64,000 bases of DNA from Labrenzia sp. PHM005 (GCF_006517275.1 NZ_CP041191.1:1793001-1857000), one strand, 5' to 3'. Shown: positions 45,911-55,298, numbered from the stretch's first letter. Translations and numbers: made by a program. The notes: generated by a model not told the origin, from the sequence alone.

Positions 45911-47173
45911 TCAGTTGTCGTAGATACGCTTTGCGGAGCGGTCCAAACGGGCCAGGATCTTGTCCAGGTTGTCCGGCTTGACCATGAATTCCTGCATGCC
46001 CTCCATGGCAACTTTCGCCATTTCGGCCGGGGCGTCGCGATCAAAGAACTGGGCAACACCACCCGGGGAATTGGTCGACAGCATTTCAAAGCCCTGCTCA
46101 AGGAACTTGTCTTTGTCGACTGACGACTTGGCATTGACCGGCAGCTGGCCAAGATTTTTGCCGTCGTTGATCCAGGTCTGAACGTCCGCAGACACGACGT
46201 ACTTTAGGAACTCGCGGGCGTTTTCCTTGTTGGTGGCGTTTGCCGGAATGTGGAACGTATCCGTTGGTGCGTCTTCTGCCTTTTCAACTCCCGGGGTGAT
46301 TTCGACAAACTGATAGAAGTCGAGCTGATCGTCGGAGAGACCGGCATCGCGCAACGGTGCAACTGCAAAGTTCCCCATCAAGTACGCGGCTGCATCGCCC
46401 TTGACCATGAACGGCAGAGCTTCCTGCCAGGAATAGGTCTGGTGGTTGTCGATGAAGGCGCCCATGTCGATGAGCTCGCGCCAATTGGCAAAGGTCGCAC
46501 GGACTTTTTCAGAATCCCATTTTTCCTTGCCAGTCAGCAGGTCCATGTGGAAGTCGAAGCCGTTGGTGCGCATGTTCAGGTAGTCGAACCAGCCGCCGGC
46601 AGTCCAAAGGAACTTGGTGCCGATCGTGTAGCACTTCTTCCCAGCATCAATGATTTTTTGGCAGTTGGCTTTTTCTTCCGCCCATGTTGCCGGTTCCGTA
46701 AGCCCTAGCTCGTCAAAGATGTCTTTGCGGTAATAAACGCCCCACTGATAGTAGGTGTAGGGTACGCCCCACTGCTTTCCATCAATGGTCATGGCGCCTT
46801 TGGTGGACGCAAGGTTCTCTCCAATTTCTGTCCCCTCCCAGAGATCAGAAACGTCTTCGAACAGGCCTGCCGCCACATAAGGCCGCATCCGGTTGGCTGC
46901 GTACCAGGTGTTCACATCCGGGGCATTCGCCGTCAGGAAGTTGCGGATCTGCGTTTTGTAGGCTTCCCGGTCAATCACCGTGGTTTCGATGTTGAGATCA
47001 GGGTTTTGAGCCTGAAAGTCCGCAATCATCTTCTCCATGGTTGCCCGTGGAGCTGGATTGGACGTGTCCAGGAATATTTTCAGATCGCCGGTCAGGCCAT
47101 CAGCAAATGCGCCGCTGGTTGCCGTTGCCAAAATGGCAAGGGCTGCCGCGGACGTCTTCAACATGGAACGCAT
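45911..47173 (-). CDS. Galactoside ABC importer binding protein
   Basis: 420 residues. I start at the ATG preceded by GGGAGGAAACC; the much longer frame upstream covers the regulatory region and the divergent gene. A signal peptide (about 1-24, ending SGAFAD) precedes a family 1 solute-binding fold (LKIFLDTSNPAPRATMEKM, PDVNTWYAANRMRPYVAAGL, GDAAAYLMGNFA). By gene context it binds alpha- and/or beta-galactosides. It is the first gene of the long minus-strand unit and is divergent from the IclR-type regulator. Confidence 0.88.
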   Translation of the reverse strand: MRSMLKTSAAALAILATATSGAFADGLTGDLKIFLDTSNPAPRATMEKMIADFQAQNPDLNIETTVIDREAYKTQIRNFLTANAPDVNTWYAANRMRPYVAAGLFEDVSDLWEGTEIGENLASTKGAMTIDGKQWGVPYTYYQWGVYYRKDIFDELGLTEPATWAEEKANCQKIIDAGKKCYTIGTKFLWTAGGWFDYLNMRTNGFDFHMDLLTGKEKWDSEKVRATFANWRELIDMGAFIDNHQTYSWQEALPFMVKGDAAAYLMGNFAVAPLRDAGLSDDQLDFYQFVEITPGVEKAEDAPTDTFHIPANATNKENAREFLKYVVSADVQTWINDGKNLGQLPVNAKSSVDKDKFLEQGFEMLSTNSPGGVAQFFDRDAPAEMAKVAMEGMQEFMVKPDNLDKILARLDRSAKRIYDN

Positions 47174-47201
47174 GGTTTCCTCCCTTAAGGTTCCATTATT
47201 T

Positions 47202-47214
47202 GAAACTTGGTTTT
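47202..47214. promoter_or_regulatory. Weak dyad in the divergent IclR/binding-protein interval
   Basis: GAAACTTGGTTTT contains the short inverted repeat AAAC-TTG-GTTT. It sits 29 bases upstream of the binding-protein start, in the 119-bp interval shared with the IclR gene. IclR proteins bind such AT-rich imperfect dyads, but the match is short and may be chance. Confidence 0.3.
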
Positions 47215-47292
47215 GTATATTGATACCTTGAGGCCGAGCGGTTAAGTTGTCAACAGGCTCGGCGCAAAGAAACGGGTTCGTGGAGGAGAAGA

Positions 47293-48072
47293 ATGAACAA
47301 ACAGGCCACCGGAGATGGAACGGTTGGGAAGGCGCTTGATGTGCTGGATATGGTGTCAGCCAAGGGCCGCCCTGTCCGGTTTTCCGAGCTTTTGAACGAG
47401 AGTTCCCATCCCAAGGCGACACTCTACCGGCTGCTGCAGACCCTGGTGAATCAGGGCATGCTGTCTTACGACGACATGCAGCAAACCTATTCTCTTGGCA
47501 TTCGTCTGGTCCGGCTGGCTCATCAGGCTTGGCGGCAAAGTTCCATTGCACCGATTGCCCGGCCATTTGTCTCCGATTTGTCTGAAGCCGTTGGCGAAAC
47601 GGTGCACCTGGCGCAGCTCGACAATGGCCAAGTGCTTTATGTCGACAAGCGCAATGCCAAAGACCCGATCGATATGTTTTCCCAAGCGGGCAAAGTTGGG
47701 CCGGGATACTGCACAGGCGTCGGCAAGGCCTTGATGGCGTATCTGGAGCCGGCGGAGCTGGACCGGGCGATCGCCAAACAATCTTTCTACAGATACACAC
47801 CTGCAACATTGGCCGACGAAACGTCCTTGCGGGCGGACCTTGATAAAATCCGGGCAGAGGGTGTGGCCTATGACCGGGAAGAGCACGAACCGGAAATCAT
47901 CTGCATTGCCGCTCCCGTTCTGTCACCAAAGGGGCGCCCGATCGGGGCCTTGTCCGTGACCACGTCGACCCGCAGAAAGAGCCTTGAAGAACTGGAAGAA
48001 GCGCGGCCAGCGCTTCTGGAGGCTGCCTCAAAAATCGCTGCTGCCGTCGCTGACTGGCAGTTCCCGGCTTAA
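47293..48072 (+). CDS. IclR-family regulator of the galactoside locus
   Basis: 259 residues. The N-terminal winged HTH (about 8-70: [22 protein letters not shown]) is followed by the IclR effector domain (about 85-255) with [30 protein letters not shown] and the [18 protein letters not shown] region. It is divergent from the galactoside importer and directly upstream of the ATPase gene, so it is the likely regulator of both (inference). GGAGGAGAAGA is an excellent ribosome-binding site. Confidence 0.9.
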   Translation: MNKQATGDGTVGKALDVLDMVSAKGRPVRFSELLNESSHPKATLYRLLQTLVNQGMLSYDDMQQTYSLGIRLVRLAHQAWRQSSIAPIARPFVSDLSEAVGETVHLAQLDNGQVLYVDKRNAKDPIDMFSQAGKVGPGYCTGVGKALMAYLEPAELDRAIAKQSFYRYTPATLADETSLRADLDKIRAEGVAYDREEHEPEIICIAAPVLSPKGRPIGALSVTTSTRRKSLEELEEARPALLEAASKIAAAVADWQFPA

Positions 48073-48098
48073 CCCCTTTCGTAAGGAAGAAGCGTTTT

Positions 48099-49160
48099 AT
48101 GTCTGGTGTTACCCTAAGCAAAGCCGTGAAGCAGTATGGCGACGTCCAGGTTATTCACGGTGTGGATCTTCAGATTGACCATGGTGAGTTCTGTGTGTTT
48201 GTCGGACCGTCCGGCTGCGGCAAATCCACGTTGTTGCGCATGATTGCCGGTTTGGAAGAAACCACGGACGGCACCATCGAAATCGGCAAGCGGGACGTCA
48301 CCAAAGTGGACCCGGCCGAGCGCGGTGTTGCCATGGTGTTTCAGACCTATGCGCTTTATCCGCATATGACGGTCGAAGAGAATATGGGTTTTGGCCTGAA
48401 GATGAACGGCCACCCGAAAGCCGAAATCTCAGAAAAGGTTGGTGAAGCGGCTCGTATCCTGAAGCTTGATCCTTATCTGAAACGCAAGCCGAAAGCGCTG
48501 TCTGGCGGCCAGCGCCAGCGGGTCGCCATTGGCCGGGCGATCGTCCGTGGTCCGGAAGTTTTCCTGTTCGATGAGCCGCTGTCCAATCTGGATGCGGAGT
48601 TGCGTGTCGACATGCGGGTCGAGATCGCCCGACTGCATAAGGACATTGGCGCGACGATGATTTATGTGACCCACGATCAGGTCGAGGCCATGACCTTGGC
48701 CGACAAGATCGTGGTGTTGCGCGCGGGCAAGATCGAGCAGGTCGGCTCACCGATGCAGCTTTATTCCGATCCGGACAACAAGTTCGTCGCCGGGTTCATC
48801 GGCTCTCCGTCGATGAATTTCGTAGAAGGCCTCGCGGAGGAGGGCGCAGTATCCGTTCCAGCTTTTGACGGCACGAAAGTGTCCACGTCTGTTGCTCTGC
48901 CGGCGGCTGGCCAGAAGGTTTTGGTTGGACTGCGTCCGCAACATCTTTTGATCGAACCCGCATCCGAAGGTGCCAAAGTAGACCTGTCCGAACAGCTTGG
49001 TGGTGTGGCTTATTCTTACCTGGTTTGTCCGACCGGTGAACGTGTAATTGTCGAAACCAAGGGTGAAGACGTTCCCGTTTCGGATGGTACGGTGTCTGTC
49101 ACCTTCGATCCAGCAAATGCGTTCTTTTTTGACGCCAACACGGAACAGCGTTTGAGATGA
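48099..49160 (+). CDS. Galactoside ABC importer ATPase (UgpC/MsmK-like)
   Basis: 353 residues with all ATPase motifs: [37 protein letters not shown] and VTHDQ. The C-terminal TOBE domain has [10 protein letters not shown] and VGLRPQHL. It is 26 bases downstream of the IclR gene on the plus strand. No other importer is nearby without an ATPase, so it should serve the divergent binding protein and permeases. AAGGAAG precedes the ATG. Confidence 0.88.
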   Translation: MSGVTLSKAVKQYGDVQVIHGVDLQIDHGEFCVFVGPSGCGKSTLLRMIAGLEETTDGTIEIGKRDVTKVDPAERGVAMVFQTYALYPHMTVEENMGFGLKMNGHPKAEISEKVGEAARILKLDPYLKRKPKALSGGQRQRVAIGRAIVRGPEVFLFDEPLSNLDAELRVDMRVEIARLHKDIGATMIYVTHDQVEAMTLADKIVVLRAGKIEQVGSPMQLYSDPDNKFVAGFIGSPSMNFVEGLAEEGAVSVPAFDGTKVSTSVALPAAGQKVLVGLRPQHLLIEPASEGAKVDLSEQLGGVAYSYLVCPTGERVIVETKGEDVPVSDGTVSVTFDPANAFFFDANTEQRLR

Positions 49161-49178
49161 TCTGAAACGCGATTTAGA

Positions 49179-50033
49179 TCAATTCGTTCCGCTATCAATA
49201 GGACCGGTCAGGTAGTCAAACTTACCGGTCTTTCTCACCGTTTGATAGGCCACAAAGAAACGGTCGATGATCCAATCAGCTGTGTTTCGATTAAACGCAA
49301 AACTCACGTGGGAACTGTCGGCAAGAAAGACCCGCTCGTAGTTTGACGGGTCAGCTCCAATGTTTCGGGCTTCGAGTTCAAAAGCGGTCCACCCCGTGAC
49401 GACGAAATCAATTCGACCGGCTTCCAACATCTTCATGTTGATGTCAGCACGGCTATTTCGGGTCAAATGCTTCTGAGGAACCGCATGACGTTTTGCGAAC
49501 AACTCGCTGGCGTCATCTATTATGACGCCAATTTGGTATTTATGCAGGTCTTTGGACGTTTGGATCTTATAATTCCGGCTCTTTTTACCAATGAAGTAGG
49601 TGCTGTTTTTTAAGATTGGTCCGACCCATTTGAAGAGATTTTCCCGCTCTGGGGTGCGCGTGGTTGAAAACAGAACCGTGTTTGGTTCGTTTTGCACCCT
49701 TAAGTATGCGCGTGCCCAGGGAAGCACTTGAACATCTTCTCGGCCCTGTTTGGAACCTGCCGCCTTGAGGATCGCCAACAGAAAGTCGACCGTAGACCCC
49801 TTGAGTTGACCGTTTTCAGTGTACTGGTAGGGTGCCCATTCTTCTGTCACGATATTCAGGTTCGGAAAAAGGTCCTCGGCTTGGGTGGTTGAAGTAAAGG
49901 GCAATTGCACCAGAACCAAACCACACCAAACTGCGACCACAGAAGCAGCCTGATTTAGAAAGGCATTTGCTCTCCCCTTGGGGCGCTCAGCAATGGTCAC
50001 AATAACTCTCTCCAGTCTTCCGTCAGGATACAT
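49179..50033 (-). CDS. Orphan family-3 solute-binding protein
   Basis: 284 residues. An N-terminal hydrophobic segment (about 28-50, ending TTQAEDL) acts as a signal peptide after a polar start. The rest is a bacterial family-3 extracellular binding domain (LNIVTEEWAPYQYTENGQLKG, DVQVLPWARAYLRVQ, KMLEAGRIDFVVTGW). Such proteins bind polar amino acids, but stand-alone versions without an ABC partner are common in marine and Vibrio-like bacteria and may act in sensing. No transporter gene is adjacent. It is convergent with the ATPase gene (18 bases apart). Confidence 0.82.
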   Translation of the reverse strand: MYPDGRLERVIVTIAERPKGRANAFLNQAASVVAVWCGLVLVQLPFTSTTQAEDLFPNLNIVTEEWAPYQYTENGQLKGSTVDFLLAILKAAGSKQGREDVQVLPWARAYLRVQNEPNTVLFSTTRTPERENLFKWVGPILKNSTYFIGKKSRNYKIQTSKDLHKYQIGVIIDDASELFAKRHAVPQKHLTRNSRADINMKMLEAGRIDFVVTGWTAFELEARNIGADPSNYERVFLADSSHVSFAFNRNTADWIIDRFFVAYQTVRKTGKFDYLTGPIDSGTN

Positions 50034-50288
50034 AGAATTATGTGATCGTTAAAAAAGCCTGTCGATGACGTTAGGCCTCAACATAAAGAATTTGGGTATC
50101 GGGCGATCCATACATTGCTAGAAAACCTAGGCCGCGCAGTTTGGCGGCGAAGACCTTATAAATCATGGACGTACGTTAGGGGGCGCGAGAAAACGCTGCA
50201 TTGAAAACTGTGTCCCCAAAAATGCGACATAGCAGGCAATTTGTGCTTTTGTATTGTAAGTTTTATTTACATCGAAGGAATAAGGCGC

Positions 50289-51185
50289 ATGGTGAAAATG
50301 GTGAGCTTGGGGCGTGTGCTCTCATTGATGGCTTTTGTATGTGTGCTCGCCGGAGGGGCGGGGCCGGTGTTGGCAGCCGATGTTACTGTTATCGAATTTC
50401 CGAGCGCATCTGCTCCACTAAGCAAGTTTAAAATCAGAAAGGCAAAGGCGAAAGGTATCGACCTGAAGCCCAAACCTGGTTTTCCAATTTCCGGCAAACT
50501 GCGCATACCAGAGGGCGAAGGCCGCTTTCCGGCATTGGTCTTGCTGCACGACTGCCAAGGTATTCAGGACTATCAGGACGCATGGGCCGAAACCTTCCGC
50601 CTTGCAGGATTTGCGACACTTCAAGTTGATAGTTTTTCCCCGCGGGAAGTGCAGGAGACGTGTGAAAATGTCTTGGGTGAAGGCGTCAGCGGCCGGGGAG
50701 GCGAACGGATAATGGATGCGTTTGGCGCGTTGTTCTACCTCAAGCAACACCCGAAAATTGATCCAGACCGGATCGGCGCAGTGGGATGGTCTCGCAGCTC
50801 AACCACGGGAAGCGCACTAAGGGATGGGTCACGCCAATTCTTTGATCATGGCTTCAAGGCGATCATATCATTTTATCCGAACTGTAAGTCGGTCGCTTCA
50901 GCGGTGTTCGCAGACCCAATCCTGATCCTGAACGCGGGCAAGAACGATTGGACCCAGCCCAGCCTTTGTACAAGTTTGGCGAATTCGGATGAAAATGTTG
51001 AGATTGTTGAGTTTCCGGATGCGCTCCAAGGGTTCGATGACCCGAAATGGGGAACTGAAACCGTTATGCCCGGATATCAAAACACCCTGAAGAGCCCAAC
51101 CTTCGGCGTGACATTCGGGTTTGACGAAGTGTCTCGGCAAAAGGCCGAGGTCGCCGCCTTGGATTTTCTGAAAGACAAAATGTAG
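50289..51185 (+). CDS. Exported dienelactone-hydrolase-like protein, His missing
   Basis: 298 residues from the ATG after AAGGAATAAGGCGC; a longer frame has no support. A signal peptide (about 1-28, ending PVLAAD) precedes an alpha/beta-hydrolase domain of the dienelactone-hydrolase family. FPALVLLHDCQGIQ forms the oxyanion region, GAVGWSRS carries a nucleophile-position Ser, and NAGKNDWTQP the Asp. Where the family has the catalytic His (A-x-H-G-F-D-x-P), this protein reads ALQGFDDP, with Gln in its place. It may be non-hydrolytic or use another base. It is followed by a strong bidirectional terminator. Confidence 0.8.
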   Translation: MVKMVSLGRVLSLMAFVCVLAGGAGPVLAADVTVIEFPSASAPLSKFKIRKAKAKGIDLKPKPGFPISGKLRIPEGEGRFPALVLLHDCQGIQDYQDAWAETFRLAGFATLQVDSFSPREVQETCENVLGEGVSGRGGERIMDAFGALFYLKQHPKIDPDRIGAVGWSRSSTTGSALRDGSRQFFDHGFKAIISFYPNCKSVASAVFADPILILNAGKNDWTQPSLCTSLANSDENVEIVEFPDALQGFDDPKWGTETVMPGYQNTLKSPTFGVTFGFDEVSRQKAEVAALDFLKDKM

Positions 51186-51226
51186 TCGGTTCTGTCACGC
51201 TGCTCAGGGGACGAGTATTTTGCAAG

Positions 51227-51259
51227 GTATCCGCGCGATCAGGTTGATCGCGCGGATAC
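51227..51259. terminator. Strong bidirectional terminator
   Basis: A perfect 15-bp stem (51227-51241 with 51245-51259) with a three-base loop is followed by ACGTTTTT. It separates the stops of the hydrolase-like gene and of the convergent tryptophanase. Confidence 0.9.
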
Positions 51260-51269
51260 ACGTTTTTGA

Positions 51270-52634
51270 TTAGAGACGTTCGAAACTGCAGGTGAAGTGA
51301 CGCATCAGTTTGGGTTGCCGGGAGATCCGGAAACCCTTGAGACTGTCCTTGATATCGACAAGTTCCTCAAACACTTCAATGATGTAATCTGCGTGGCTTT
51401 GCGTGTAGGTGCGCCGGGGAATGGCCAGACGCACCAAATCCATGGCCGCAGGTGCCTCGCTTCCGTCTGGGTGAGCGCCGAACATGACGGTTCCGATTTC
51501 ACAGCCGCGAATGCCGCCGAGTTCATAGAGCGCAACTGCCAGTGCTTGCCCCGGATATTCCAGAGGCGGAATGTGCTCCAGCCATTTGCGGGCATCCACA
51601 AAGACTGCATGGCCGCCGGCAGGTTTGACGACCGGCACACCTAGAGCGTCCAGCCGCTCGATGATGTATTCGTTGGTGCGGATGCGGTAATGCAGATAAT
51701 TCTCATCGACGATCTCGCTCAGGCCTTGCGCCAATGCATCCAGGTCCCGGCCAGCAAGGCCACCATAAGTTGGAAAGCCTTCTGTCCGGATCAGGTGTGT
51801 TCTGGCCTGTTCGGCAAGCTCATCATCATTGAGTGCCAGCCAGCCACCGATGTTGCCAAAAGCATCCTTCTTGGCACTCATGGTCATACCGTCGGCACAG
51901 GTAAAACAGTCTCGGACGATCTCCAGAATTGAGCGGTCCTGTTGGCCAGGTTCGCGCTGCTTAATGAACCAGGCGTTTTCGGCAAAGCGGCAGCCATCGA
52001 TGAAAAACGGTTTGTTGTGGCGTTTGGCAAGCGCGGATACTCCGCGGATGTTTTCAAGGCTAACCGGCTGGCCACCACCGGCATTGTTGGTGATGGTGAG
52101 CATCACACAAGGCACGCTGTCGCGGTGTTCCTGAAGGTAGGCTTCCAATCGAGCCAGATCCATGTTGCCCTTGAAAGGATGCAGAGACGCCGGGTCGTTG
52201 CCCTCCGCAATCACAAGGTCGTGGCCCATTGCACCGGAAGATTCAATGTTGCCGCGGGTGGTGTCGAAATGGGTGTTGCTTGGAATATTGCGTCCAGGGC
52301 CGCCAAAAATCGAAAACAGAATGTCTTCGGCTGCGCGCCCTTGGTGAGTGGGGATCACATGCTTGAATGGGGCAAGGTTTTTGACCGCCGCTTCAAATCG
52401 GTAGAAGGACGGCGACCCGGCATAACTCTCATCGCCGCGCATCATGGCCGCCCATTGGGCCGAGCTCATGGCGCCGGTGCCGCTGTCGGTCAGAAGGTCG
52501 ATCAGGACATCGTCGGAATGCAGGGCGAACATGTTGAAATGTGCCTCTTCGAGCAATCTCTGCCGTTCCTCGCGTGTGGTCATGCGAATGGGTTCGACGG
52601 ATTTGATGCGGAAGGGTTCGATGATGGTCTTCAT
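51270..52634 (-). CDS. tnaA: Tryptophanase (tryptophan indole-lyase)
   Basis: 454 residues. A PLP-dependent beta-eliminating lyase that splits tryptophan to indole, pyruvate and ammonia. It has IDLLTDSGTGAMS, PTHQGRAAEDI, DGCRFAENAWFIKQRE and the PLP-Lys in MSAKKDAFGNIGG. Two residues favour tryptophanase over tyrosine phenol-lyase: Asp in FDTTRG (Thr in TPL) and Ile in CEIGTVMFG (Arg in TPL). The ATG at 52634 has AGGAGC upstream. I found no Trp-containing TnaC-like leader in the 258 bases upstream, so regulation differs from enteric tna. No tryptophan permease is adjacent. Confidence 0.88.
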   Translation of the reverse strand: MKTIIEPFRIKSVEPIRMTTREERQRLLEEAHFNMFALHSDDVLIDLLTDSGTGAMSSAQWAAMMRGDESYAGSPSFYRFEAAVKNLAPFKHVIPTHQGRAAEDILFSIFGGPGRNIPSNTHFDTTRGNIESSGAMGHDLVIAEGNDPASLHPFKGNMDLARLEAYLQEHRDSVPCVMLTITNNAGGGQPVSLENIRGVSALAKRHNKPFFIDGCRFAENAWFIKQREPGQQDRSILEIVRDCFTCADGMTMSAKKDAFGNIGGWLALNDDELAEQARTHLIRTEGFPTYGGLAGRDLDALAQGLSEIVDENYLHYRIRTNEYIIERLDALGVPVVKPAGGHAVFVDARKWLEHIPPLEYPGQALAVALYELGGIRGCEIGTVMFGAHPDGSEAPAAMDLVRLAIPRRTYTQSHADYIIEVFEELVDIKDSLKGFRISRQPKLMRHFTCSFERL

Positions 52635-52892
52635 CAAAGGGCTCCTGATGTCGGCCCTTTGGAAATCGCGGCAACATATAACACGAGAGGGCCGAAGCGC
52701 CGCGGTTGCCCTTTAGAGGACCGCGCTCAGCGCCCAATCTGTTGCAAGGCCAAGCTATAAACTCCCGAGCTGGATAACAAGGCGCAAATTGGCGCAGCGG
52801 CAGTGGGCGAACAGGCACCAGAATTTGACCTGCCCAGACCAAACGAATGAGGCCTGGGTAGGTTCATGTCTGACTGTGGTCCGGTGGAACTC

Positions 52893-53906
52893 TTAAAAAC
52901 CTTCGAGGACGAGTTTGCCTTTGGCCTTGCCGGTTTCCAGAAACTCATGTGCACTTTTCAGATTTGTTGCAGAGATGTTTCCAAGGGACTCCGTTGCCGT
53001 GGTTTTGATTTTGCCTGCATCCGCGAGTTTCGACACCTCGGTCAAGATATCGCTTTGGCGGATTATGTCTGCGGTCGCAAAGAGCGATCTGGAATACATG
53101 AACTCCCAATGGACCGAGATTGACTTGTGCTTGAACGGCATGATGTCAAAGCTTTGGGGATCGTCTATCAGTCCGAACCGTCCCTGAGGCGCCATGAACT
53201 CGGCGGCTTGAGCGGTGTAAGCATCGGATTGGTTGGTTGCGAAAACGAACGCTGGAGATCCAAGTCCAAGATCCGTGATTTGCCCGGTCAGATCTTTTGA
53301 ATGATCCACCACATGGTGGGCGCCAAGATCCTTGACCCATTGCATGGTCTCGGGCCGTGAGGCCGTTGCGATAATCGTTACACCCGTTAAGGCCTTTAGC
53401 AACTGGATGGCGATGGAGCCAACGCCGCCGGCGCCTCCAATAATCACAATTGTGTTCGCTGCGCCTGGAACCGGATCGGTCACGCGCAAACGATCGAACA
53501 GCATTTCGTACGCGGTCAGGGTTGTCAGCGGAAGGGCAGCTGCCTCGGATGCTGAAAGCGATTCTGGCGCCTGGCCCACAATCCGTTCATCAACAAGATG
53601 ATATTCAGAGTTGGTTCCCGGGCGGTTTATGGCACCTGCATACCAGACTCGGTCACCGGCGTTGAACTGCGTCGCATTGGCACCAGTTTCGACGACAGTC
53701 CCCACGGCATCCCAGCCCAGAACAGCTGGAGCGTCGCTTTCTGGGGGCCGGTTTTGCCGGATCTTGTAGTCTACTGGGTTTACCGAAACAGCTTCGACCT
53801 TCACCAATAGGTCGTGTCCGGTTGGGACAGGTTTTTCTGTTTCAAAATCAATCAGTGCGTCTGCGCGGTCGATTGGACCGGCAGTTCTATACCCAACAGC
53901 TTTCAT
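52893..53906 (-). CDS. Zinc-free MDR oxidoreductase (quinone-oxidoreductase-like)
   Basis: 337 residues, medium-chain dehydrogenase/reductase fold. The N-terminal GroES-like domain (VEAVSVNPVDYKIRQ, GWDAVGTV) lacks the Cys zinc ligands; the Rossmann motif is GGAGGVGSIAIQLLK (about 160), suiting NADPH. Proteins of this group reduce quinones or enones. It is co-directional with the quinol-monooxygenase-like gene 102 bases upstream, and both are divergent from a LysR regulator, a typical quinone or electrophile detoxification set (inference). Confidence 0.88.
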   Translation of the reverse strand: MKAVGYRTAGPIDRADALIDFETEKPVPTGHDLLVKVEAVSVNPVDYKIRQNRPPESDAPAVLGWDAVGTVVETGANATQFNAGDRVWYAGAINRPGTNSEYHLVDERIVGQAPESLSASEAAALPLTTLTAYEMLFDRLRVTDPVPGAANTIVIIGGAGGVGSIAIQLLKALTGVTIIATASRPETMQWVKDLGAHHVVDHSKDLTGQITDLGLGSPAFVFATNQSDAYTAQAAEFMAPQGRFGLIDDPQSFDIMPFKHKSISVHWEFMYSRSLFATADIIRQSDILTEVSKLADAGKIKTTATESLGNISATNLKSAHEFLETGKAKGKLVLEGF

Positions 53907-54008
53907 GGGTGGTTCCCTTTATCTTGGAGACGGCAATTTGCCTCTTTTGTTCCGGCGCTCTAGAGAAAATGCATCTGCCGATACAGCGCAGAGATCCGTC
54001 GGGTCTCT

Positions 54009-54299
54009 TCAACCGATGTGCGTCATTTCATTTACGGTGAACTCGGCAACGGCGCCTTCGGTGGCCGCGAGATAGGCTGCCAGATGCGGAGCTTTCATAT
54101 GGGCCTGCCACAACTCACGGGTTTCCCAATTTTCGTAGAACAGAAATTGGGCTGGATTTTCATTGTCCTGATGAAGGTCGTAATTGATACAGCCCGCTTC
54201 TTCGCGGGTGATGTCGATCAGTTTGAGGAGTTCCGTTTTCACAAGCTCTATTTTGTCTGATTGAGCCGTGATGTTAGCGACGATGGTCAGTTTGGACAT
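54009..54299 (-). CDS. Antibiotic-biosynthesis-monooxygenase (YgiN-like) protein
   Basis: 96 residues from the ATG; the frame could begin at a TTG 21 bases upstream. ABM fold dimer: LTIVANITAQSDKIELVKTE, GCINYDLHQDNENPAQFLFYENW and a C-terminal hydrophobic strand. Family members act as quinol monooxygenases or related cofactor-free oxygenases. Its pairing with the quinone-oxidoreductase-like gene resembles the mdaB-ygiN logic. Confidence 0.85.
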   Translation of the reverse strand: MSKLTIVANITAQSDKIELVKTELLKLIDITREEAGCINYDLHQDNENPAQFLFYENWETRELWQAHMKAPHLAAYLAATEGAVAEFTVNEMTHIG

Positions 54300-54373
54300 T
54301 GGGCGGTCTTTCCGGTTCAAAATGTGTGGTGTGGAAATAGGAAATTGCCATTTCCGGATAAATGACTGAGTAT

Positions 54374-54388
54374 CGGATTGTTAATCCG
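54374..54388. promoter_or_regulatory. LysR-type dyad CGGATT-GTT-AATCCG
   Basis: A perfect six-base inverted repeat with a three-base spacer lies 14 bases upstream of the LysR gene start, in the divergent interval. Further partial copies (CCGGATAA at about 54354 and ATATCCG at 54391) flank it. This fits a LysR recognition/activation site controlling both directions. Confidence 0.6.
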
Positions 54389-54401
54389 GAATATCCGCAT
54401 A

Positions 54402-55298
54402 ATGCTGTTAGATAACATCGCTCTCTTTTTGCTGATCGTCGAAAAAGGCAGTCTTGCCGCCGCAGGGCGTGAAAAAGGCCTGTCGCCGACAACCGTTTCT
54501 GAACGGTTGGTCGCGCTTGAAGCGCACTACGGTGTTGGTCTGCTGAACCGAACGACCCGCTCAATAAGCATGACTGAAGAAGGGCGAGTGCTTTTCGATG
54601 GGGCCAAAACAGTCTTGGCAGAGGTCGAAGATCTCGATACGCGCATTCGCCACGGCGCAGAAACCTTGTCAGGCCCGATCCGGATCAGTGCGCCGCTCGA
54701 CACCGGACGAGTTGTCATTTCTGATGTTATTGCAGAATTTCTTGCCTGCCATCCGGCAATCACGATCGATCTGTCTTTGTCGGACGGGTATGTTGATATC
54801 GTCGGCCGCGGTTTTGATATCGCGGTCCGGTATGGGACCATCACGGACAGCACGTTGCGGATCCGGCCACTTGGACCAGTTCGCCGAATTGTCTGTGCCT
54901 CTCCTGCTTATCTTGAAAGAAACGGTGTGCCTGCGGAGCCACAGGATCTCCTTGACCACAATTGTGTCCTGATGCGGTTTGGCTCAGGTGTCGACAATAT
55001 TTGGCATTTAGGATCCGGCCAGAACGAATATGTGATTACAGTCCGCGGCGACCGGGTGTCCGATGATGGAGGTTTGGTTCGTCAGTGGGCATTGTCGGGA
55101 TATGGCGTTGCGATGAAATCGGAAATTGATGTCGGTCCGGACATCAAATCAGGAAAGCTGGTCGAGGTTTTGGAAGCGTATCGGCCTCCGCCTGCGCCTC
55201 TTCAGATCATGTTTCCGCCTGGGCGAGCGCAGCCACGCCGGGTAAGGGCCCTTGCCAGGGAAATCCAAAGGGCGGTCACAACGCGATTGTCAGATTAG
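54402..55298 (+). CDS. LysR-family transcriptional regulator
   Basis: 298 residues from the ATG that gives MLLDNIALFLLIVEKGSL; the longer frame starts at TTG and overlaps the operator. The N-terminal HTH (about 1-60: AAAGREKGLSPTTVSERLVALE) is followed by the LysR substrate domain (GPIRISAPLDTGR, FDIAVRYGTITDS). It belongs to the DsdC/CrgA-like group often controlling quinone-responsive oxidoreductases. It is divergent from the YgiN-like and oxidoreductase genes, which are its likely targets. Confidence 0.9.
   Translation: MLLDNIALFLLIVEKGSLAAAGREKGLSPTTVSERLVALEAHYGVGLLNRTTRSISMTEEGRVLFDGAKTVLAEVEDLDTRIRHGAETLSGPIRISAPLDTGRVVISDVIAEFLACHPAITIDLSLSDGYVDIVGRGFDIAVRYGTITDSTLRIRPLGPVRRIVCASPAYLERNGVPAEPQDLLDHNCVLMRFGSGVDNIWHLGSGQNEYVITVRGDRVSDDGGLVRQWALSGYGVAMKSEIDVGPDIKSGKLVEVLEAYRPPPAPLQIMFPPGRAQPRRVRALAREIQRAVTTRLSD

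Noticed and set aside
45911..47809. 632-codon version of the galactoside binding protein
   Set aside because: The extra 212 N-terminal codons run through the divergent promoter region and the IclR gene; the ATG at 47173 has a strong ribosome-binding site and a signal peptide.
49140..49180. Possible terminator GATCT...AGATC between the ATPase gene and the orphan binding protein
   Set aside because: Only five-base arms with a long loop and no T-tract.
52638..52867. 46-codon frame (start at 52867) upstream of tryptophanase as a possible TnaC leader
   Set aside because: It contains no Trp and no C-terminal Pro stall motif, so a TnaC role is not supported.
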